From Tupaia tana (taxonomy: Eukaryota; Chordata; Mammalia; Scandentia; Tupaiidae), in assembly GCA_026018925.1 (NCBI GenBank), contig JAKSZU010000006.1:190537449-190601448 (forward strand): 64,000 nucleotides of DNA. Direction: 5' to 3'. Position 1 is the first letter of the stretch. Every line of letters starts with the position of its first letter. Position numbers and translations under genes: made by a program. Below the pieces are notes generated by a model. The model saw only the letters and a list, made by a program, of their open reading frames with translations, made no database searches and was not told the origin of the DNA. Positions 58,470-64,000 of this stretch are shown one piece after another.

Positions 58470-58736
58470 GGGAACCAGCAGTTAGCGTAATGGCTATGTC
58501 GCTGGACTCCCACGTAGTCGACCACGGTTCGCGTCCCAGACCTGGTGGCTTAAAACTCACGCCGGGCACGTGTGCGTGCGTGCCCAAGATCCTGAGAGGA
58601 GAATGGAGGAGAAGGGATTGCGGCGTGACCATCCCCCCTGGGGGGTGATTTCTCTTTTTCTGTCTCTATTTCTCTCTCTGTCTGGTGAGCACACGTGCCC
58701 TATAGTGAAAACCTCTCAAAAAAAAAAAAAAAAAAA
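58470..58736 (+). mobile_element. Young SINE of the GGGGAACC subfamily, in the L1 tail
   Basis: GGGAACCAGCAGTTAGCG head, GGTTCGCGTCC, GTGACCATCCCCCC, CT-rich block, poly-A. AAAACATAAAAAAACA / AAAACGTAAAAAAACA at its borders shows insertion into the A-rich end of the L1. Confidence 0.95.
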
Positions 58737-58751
58737 AAAACGTAAAAAAAC

Positions 58752-59794
58752 ATAAAAATAATTCTAAGCACTTTTATTATAACTGGATCATAAATATTGT
58801 TTTCTACCAACCCAAGAAAGATTATGGATTCTTGCCAAATTGACCAGATTGTTGCTTGCCTCTGGATTCTTCTCTTTTGATTATCCTATCTGAGTCAGTC
58901 TTAGCTTAGTGTGATTCAGCCTCCACCTACATCTTTTTGTACATCTTATTGTGTTCCTTTCTCTTGTCCAAGCCTGCCACCTGTGGGAGTTTAATAAATA
59001 CGACCTAATTATGATGATGCTCCTTTTATTTTTCTTTATCTCTATTTATTCTTCTGCTTAGAGTCAACCAACGACATTCATTGAGCACTTACTCTACAGC
59101 GAAATAACCTTTCTCAATTTGAAGAGATTATCCTCTCAATTTTCTTAATTATGTTATAAAGATTGTGATTTTTTTCTGACCTGTCAAAGACAGTTTCCCA
59201 TGGAAGAATGATTTTTTTTCTTTTTAATGCATGAGCATGAGCTATTTAACGGTAGTGCTATTTTCTCAATTAGGAGTTTAATCTCTTAGGAATGGGGTTG
59301 TGTCTTTGCATGTCTGGTACAGTACCAAATACAGAGTTTGCCAGTCCAAAGAAATAAAATAAAAAGATAGCTACTCCCAACATTTATATTCATGTGTTTC
59401 TAATCTTAGAACTGTATTTAGTAAATAGTGTAGCGATGCAATGATTATTAGGTATTATCATTTATGAATTGTTTATATCTTTTTATAAGTGGAAATAAAG
59501 ATGTGACTTTCACAATTATGTTACCTTTCTTGGTGTAGGTTATTTGGCAATGCATCATGTTTTAGGTAAATAAAATCATGATCAAAAGATAGTTCTGTGT
59601 AACATTCATAGACCCTTTTCCATTTAAATTCAGTAATTTATAGTCTATCTTTATATATCTGATGGAGAAAGAGACCAATGGTAATGCAGATACTGCAATG
59701 AGTCAAACTTGTGATATTACAGCTCACAATATCATGCCATGTGTAAATATTAAACATATAAATATATTTAGAATGCATTATGAATTTAACTGGC
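58752..59794. other. Unique sequence
   Basis: Nothing recognised except a possible L2/MIR shard near 59075-59110 (CATTGAGCACTTACTCTACA). Confidence 0.45.
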
Positions 59795-59945
59795 ATTAAC
59801 ATTAGTAAACATTTATTGAGTTTAATTATGTCCTAGGAAAGTGCTACATCTTCTACATACAATCAGATTTAATTCAAACAATTGATGGTATAGGAATAAT
59901 TCCATTTAACAGATAAGAAGACTAAATCCTAAGTAGAACATACAC
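59795..59945 (+). mobile_element. MIR or L2 fragment
   Basis: GTAAACATTTATTGAGTTTA, TCCTAGGAAAGTGCTACATC and CCATTTAACAGATAAGAAGA. Confidence 0.65.
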
Positions 59946-60135
59946 AGTAATGGTTAAGGGCATGAATTTGAATTTTATCACTGTCACTTACTAATCGCTG
60001 CATTGTGTTGTGTCTTAGTTGCCTTATTTGTAAAACAGAGAAAATAATCATTCCTTCTTCATAGCAGCAGTTTCTGTTTTAAATAAGTTGATTCATGTAA
60101 GTCACTCAGAACAGTGCTTTGCACATAGTGTTATA
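59946..60135 (+). mobile_element. MIR
   Basis: GTTAAGGGCATGAATTTGAA, CTGTCACTTACTAATCGCTG, CTTAGTTGCCTTATTTGTAA, AACAGAGAAAATAATCATTC and CAGTGCTTTGCACATAGTG follow MIR throughout. Confidence 0.82.
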
Positions 60136-60456
60136 AGAAACGTTAGAAGTTCATTTACCCTGAAGTTAATGAAGCTTAAAGTAGTAGATCTTTTCATTTG
60201 TACAGTCACCTTTAAAGCACCCAGAATGATCTTAGCACTTTTCTTATTACTCCTACTGTGTATTTGTTTGCTTAAAGAGCATCCACCCCCATATGATAGA
60301 ATTTGATTTGCCCTTGCATGTTGTTATTATTCTATTGTTGTACTAGAAAGATTAAATATTTGCCCCAGGATACACAACTAGTAATGACATAGCTGGACGA
60401 TGTCCTAAAATCTATATGACTAGAAAACTGGAATTCTTAGCCAAAATATTTTTCTG

Positions 60457-60705
60457 GGGAACCAGCAGTTAGTGTAATGGCTATGTCGCTGGACTCCCAC
60501 GTAGTCGACCACGGTTCGCGTCTCGGACCCGGTGGCTTACAACTCACGCCGGGCGCGTGTGCGTGCGTGCCCAAGATCCCGAGAGGAGAATGGAGGAGAA
60601 GGGATTGCAGCGTGACCATCCCCCCTGGGGGGTGATTTCTCGCTTTCTGTCTCTATATCTCTCTCTGTCTGTTTGGCGAGCACACGCGCCCTATAGCGAA
60701 AAAAA
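60457..60705 (+). mobile_element. Young SINE of the GGGGAACC subfamily
   Basis: GGGGAACCAGCAGTTAGTG head, GGTTCGCGTCTCGG, GATCCCGAGAGGAG, GTGACCATCCCCCC, CT-rich block. AAAATATTTTTCTG / AAAATTTTTTTCTG flank it. Its tail lacks the usual ACCTCTC, ending directly in A. Confidence 0.94.
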
Positions 60706-62094
60706 AAAATTTTTTTCTGCATATTTATAGTACTTTCCCTTTGTCTTATAAGCTAATAATCTGACCCACAAAAAGCATGAAATTGTCATTTCATGTGAGA
60801 AAACAAATACCTCCCTCTTATGTCAAGAGGGGAGGGAATATTGCACACTCAGCACTGGAGTCTGTAGTAGCCATCCACTCTCATCCTTCAAACATCACTC
60901 ATACGCTTACATGGCTGCATTCAAGGGGCATGAGAGGAGACAAGAGCATCTCCAGAGAAGGAGGACCAACCTTTCTCCTCGACTTGTTTTTCTACCAGTG
61001 TTTAAAGGTGAGACCAATAAAGTTTCTTACAGCATCTAGTTGTCAAAAATTGTCTTTAACTTGAAGACTAGGGGGATTTAAGAGCAAGGATGATAAGAGC
61101 CAGTCAACACTGCATTTATGAATTCCTTCTATGAGTTACCCATGCATCTATCCAAGAAAAATGTACTGATCTACTACTACTCTCATCCAGGTACTGAATG
61201 GAAACCAGATGTATTTTGAAAGTAAATAGTGAATTCCTTTATATACTCATCGAGTATTTATTGAGCAACTATAAACAGGCTGTCTACAAAGAAAGATAAT
61301 AGCTAAGGGTTCTGTACTCATTGAGGCTATCCTCAATAGGGATTTTCTATAGAAATCTTAACTCGTTTTACTTATAAAAACAGAGGCTTACCATTCTGCA
61401 GATATAAAACTTTAAGGATAAATTTCCTTGTTTGTCAGCATATTTAATAGCCATTGATCATTCTTATTCTTGAAATATATTGCTTAACACTGCCAATGTT
61501 AAATAGATTCTCAAGATTCTATTCCATTCACATAATTACTTTATATTTGGGTAGTTAATTATATTAGCCATTGCTTTTAATTGTATCTAACAAATATTGA
61601 GACTTTCTCTAGAAGCTGTAATATTACAGCCAGTTCCAAAGGAATGGAATCCCAGTTTATTAACAAAAATAGTAAATAATCAGCTTTTAAGAAATCACTT
61701 TGTCTGTACTGTGTTTGGCTGTCTTTAAAAAAACAAAAACAAAACAAAACAAAAAACTCCCTAAGTATATATACATTAAAGGACATAAGAACACAGAAGT
61801 GCACTGAACTTTTCCCTGTGACATGCGCATTATGCAGATATCAGGAGGCCTCACCAAAAGCCCATATGTTTGAGAAAAAGCGATTACTTGTCAAAAACTG
61901 GTGTCTATATACACCTGGAAGACAGAAATGCCTACCCTTACTTAACTTTCTTTCATTTTCAGAACTAGTAACACTTTTGTGAATTGTTTTGAGCTATCCT
62001 TAGTTCCCATGATCCTACATACCAATCAAATAACATGAAAAGTTTCTAAGTTATGCAGTCCAGCTCATAAAGATACTAGCTAAATAAAATTGTT

Positions 62095-62215
62095 AAATAG
62101 CTTCAAATATTTTTCAATATTTTTAATATTTTTAAAAATATTAAAAATATTTCAATATTTTTAATATTTTTAAAAATTTTGAAAAATATTTAAATATTTT
62201 TCTAAAAGAAATATA
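62095..62215. repeat. AT-rich palindromic minisatellite
   Basis: Repeats of AATATTTTTAATATTTTTAA and its complement alternate, so either strand can fold on itself. Confidence 0.8.
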
Positions 62216-62723
62216 TTTAAGAACTTCTCACCTTGACATGTGTCATGCATTGGTTTTGTTAGTAACACATCTTACTTGGTAGAGTTTGGCTTAGGTGTTT
62301 TTGAAAAACAATTCAGGTTTTAACCTGGAGCTCAATTTCACTCCTGCCACTGATCTCAGGTTAATTTTTCCCAAGATAAAACATTCCAGTCATTGTACCT
62401 AATGGGCTGCTTGTTGCCAACTAATAATTACTTAAGTTACCAAGTATCATCAAGGGAAAGTTCTTTCAGGAACTCTTGAGAACTATAAAGATTTACATAC
62501 TCAGATATCTGGCATTTCTCAATCCGATTTTGGGACTATTTCAAATCTTTATTAGAAGGTATACAGACTAGCACATGACAATTTCCTGTTTTGCAGATTT
62601 CATAAATTACCATATCTCTAATTACAGTGAGAAACAGGCTTCCTGTCACCAACTGCAAAACTTAACTTTTCCTTCTGATTTCCTTCTGATGAAGCAGTCA
62701 TTGCATGATTTACTTACAACAGC

Positions 62724-62726
<3 letters not shown>

Positions 62727-62765
<39 letters not shown>
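62727..62765 (+). repeat. (TA)n microsatellite
   Basis: About nineteen perfect TA units. Confidence 0.95.
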
Positions 62766-62768
<3 letters not shown>

Positions 62769-64000
62769 AAATGTGTTCTAATTGATTCAAAAGCAAATTT
62801 TACTTAAATTATATGCATCAGTTATAATAGAGTTACTGCTAATTTATTTATCATAAGTACACTTTTAGAGCCATTAAATCTTAGGTTGATATTATGAGGG
62901 TATCTGCTGTAGTCTGTGATAGATGGACATATAGCCACATGTTTTGGAAAAGCCAAGGGAAGTCTAAAGAGTGCTTAATAATTACAAAGGCCTTTTTAAC
63001 TGGAGTAGATCTTTCTCATACTCATCAATTTCCTTTTATGTTATAAATCACCTAACATGAACTATTCTAATTTTGAATTTCTGACAAATGCATGGGACAA
63101 TGTTACATTACAGAAATTTTGTCTTCTAACAAGGTTTAACAAAATTTCCAGCGACTTCTCAGTCCCCAAATTTTATTAACTAAAACACCATGGAATCATA
63201 TCTCACAACCAAGGACTCCAAACTGCTCTACAGTGACATTCTAGTTTCTAAATTTTTAGAAATATTTCCAGACTGCTGTTCAGACATATTCACTTTTAAA
63301 AGACTTGTTACCTCAAAAGCATAATCTTATATAAAGACAATCACGTTCACAAATGGAAACTGAATACCCATAGAGGTTAATCATCTGAACCAATTATTAA
63401 ATGTCCATAATGAATATCAAATGAATTGGTACTTCATTAAATACCTCTTTGACTTTTATATGAGAAACAATGGTTTCACTCTGACTTTTAGAAATGCTTT
63501 CAGTTTGTTGAAAACATATCTAGGTTCTAATACTTTTATTCTTCATGTTGAACAAAAATCTGGTTAAAAAATATCCATCAACGTTTGAGATTCAGTCACA
63601 GAACATTCTATATTTTTGGATCTATGATGAAAAGAGTCTCTAAAAACTATAGTCTTCCAATTAAACATTACCACAATAAGAACATTAAAAATGATGGACC
63701 CTGATTATAAATATAAAATATTTTAACTTGACTTCATTCCTTTTATTTATATGAAACTGAAATAAAGAGCCTAAAAAGTTTGTATTCCCAAATACTTTGT
63801 GACTATGTATTATTTTCAAATTTCCTGAAGACAATTTCTTAAATTTTAAAAGTAAATACTTTTAAAGTTTAGAAAAAAAGTATCTGGTTGGGTAGGATTT
63901 AATTGATGTCTAAATCCACATAATTGTCTGTCTTCTTAAATTTTGGATTACATTAATGTCAATCAGGTCTTTATAAGATAATCACTTTTATATAGCATCA

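Larger units (their letters stand above)
60720..64000. other. Mostly unique AT-rich sequence, presumed RASSF9 intron
   Basis: Contains (AAAAC)n at 61733-61757, an AT-rich palindromic tract and a (TA)n run (listed separately). I searched for RASSF9 exon 1 and for any CpG-rich promoter on the minus strand and found neither. Confidence 0.5.

Overview
This is ordinary mammalian nuclear DNA: AT-rich, one vertebrate coding exon with a normal splice acceptor, and most of the rest is interspersed repeats (L1, L2, MIR, hAT, Tigger/mariner, LTR remnants) and microsatellites. I saw no bacterial, phage, CRISPR or operon structure. The most telling repeat is a tRNA-derived SINE family with about forty copies. 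It has a tRNA-like head, a body containing a conserved GATCCCGAGAGGAG block, a CT-rich stretch and an A-rich tail. The best copies keep CpGs and perfect target-site duplications, so the family was active recently. It does not match the primate Alu, rodent B1/B2/ID, rabbit C, tree-shrew Tu, carnivore, ungulate, bat VES, hedgehog, shrew, Afrotherian or armadillo SINEs as I remember them. By elimination it best fits the CYN-type SINEs of colugos (Dermoptera). That assignment is an inference, at roughly even odds. Several 7SL/Alu-like retroposons are also present, which would fit a member of Euarchontoglires.

The only gene supported is RASSF9 (PAMCI/P-CIP1), on the minus strand. Its large second coding exon is intact at 37473-38733, with the acceptor at 38734-38735. 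Adding the 16 residues expected from exon 1 gives 435 residues, the length I recall for human RASSF9. Exon 1 was not found, and in human it lies tens of kilobases upstream, so it is probably beyond the right edge. Positions 38734-64000 would then be intron 1. The 3' UTR starts at 37472 and runs left for an unknown distance. It contains a lineage-specific SINE, in the opposite orientation, 166 bp past the stop codon. Everything further left is probably downstream intergenic DNA.

Layout: 1-8700, SINEs, microsatellites and a 7SL-like retroposon with a 200-bp purine tail; 8860-13560, an L2, an LTR-flanked remnant and a reverse-oriented L1 ORF1; 14290-24530, mixed SINE ages, 7SL-like units, a mariner-type MITE and a possible processed pseudogene; 29760-32030, one L1 cut by five later insertions; 32030-37472, RASSF9 downstream and 3' UTR sequence; 37473-38733, the RASSF9 exon; 39166-40230, an L2 carrying a 71-bp MITE with perfect inverted repeats; 41000-51400, dense SINEs; 51414-52325, a Tigger-like element split by a SINE; 52500-56460, L2 pieces; 57790-58736, a 5'-inverted L1 with a young SINE in its tail; 60720-64000, mostly unique AT-rich DNA.

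I did not find an undescribed gene system. The things most worth following up are the 7SL-like SINEs, the SINE subfamily structure, the perfect-TIR MITE, the nested insertions, and the unidentified transcript-like sequence near 16752-17690.
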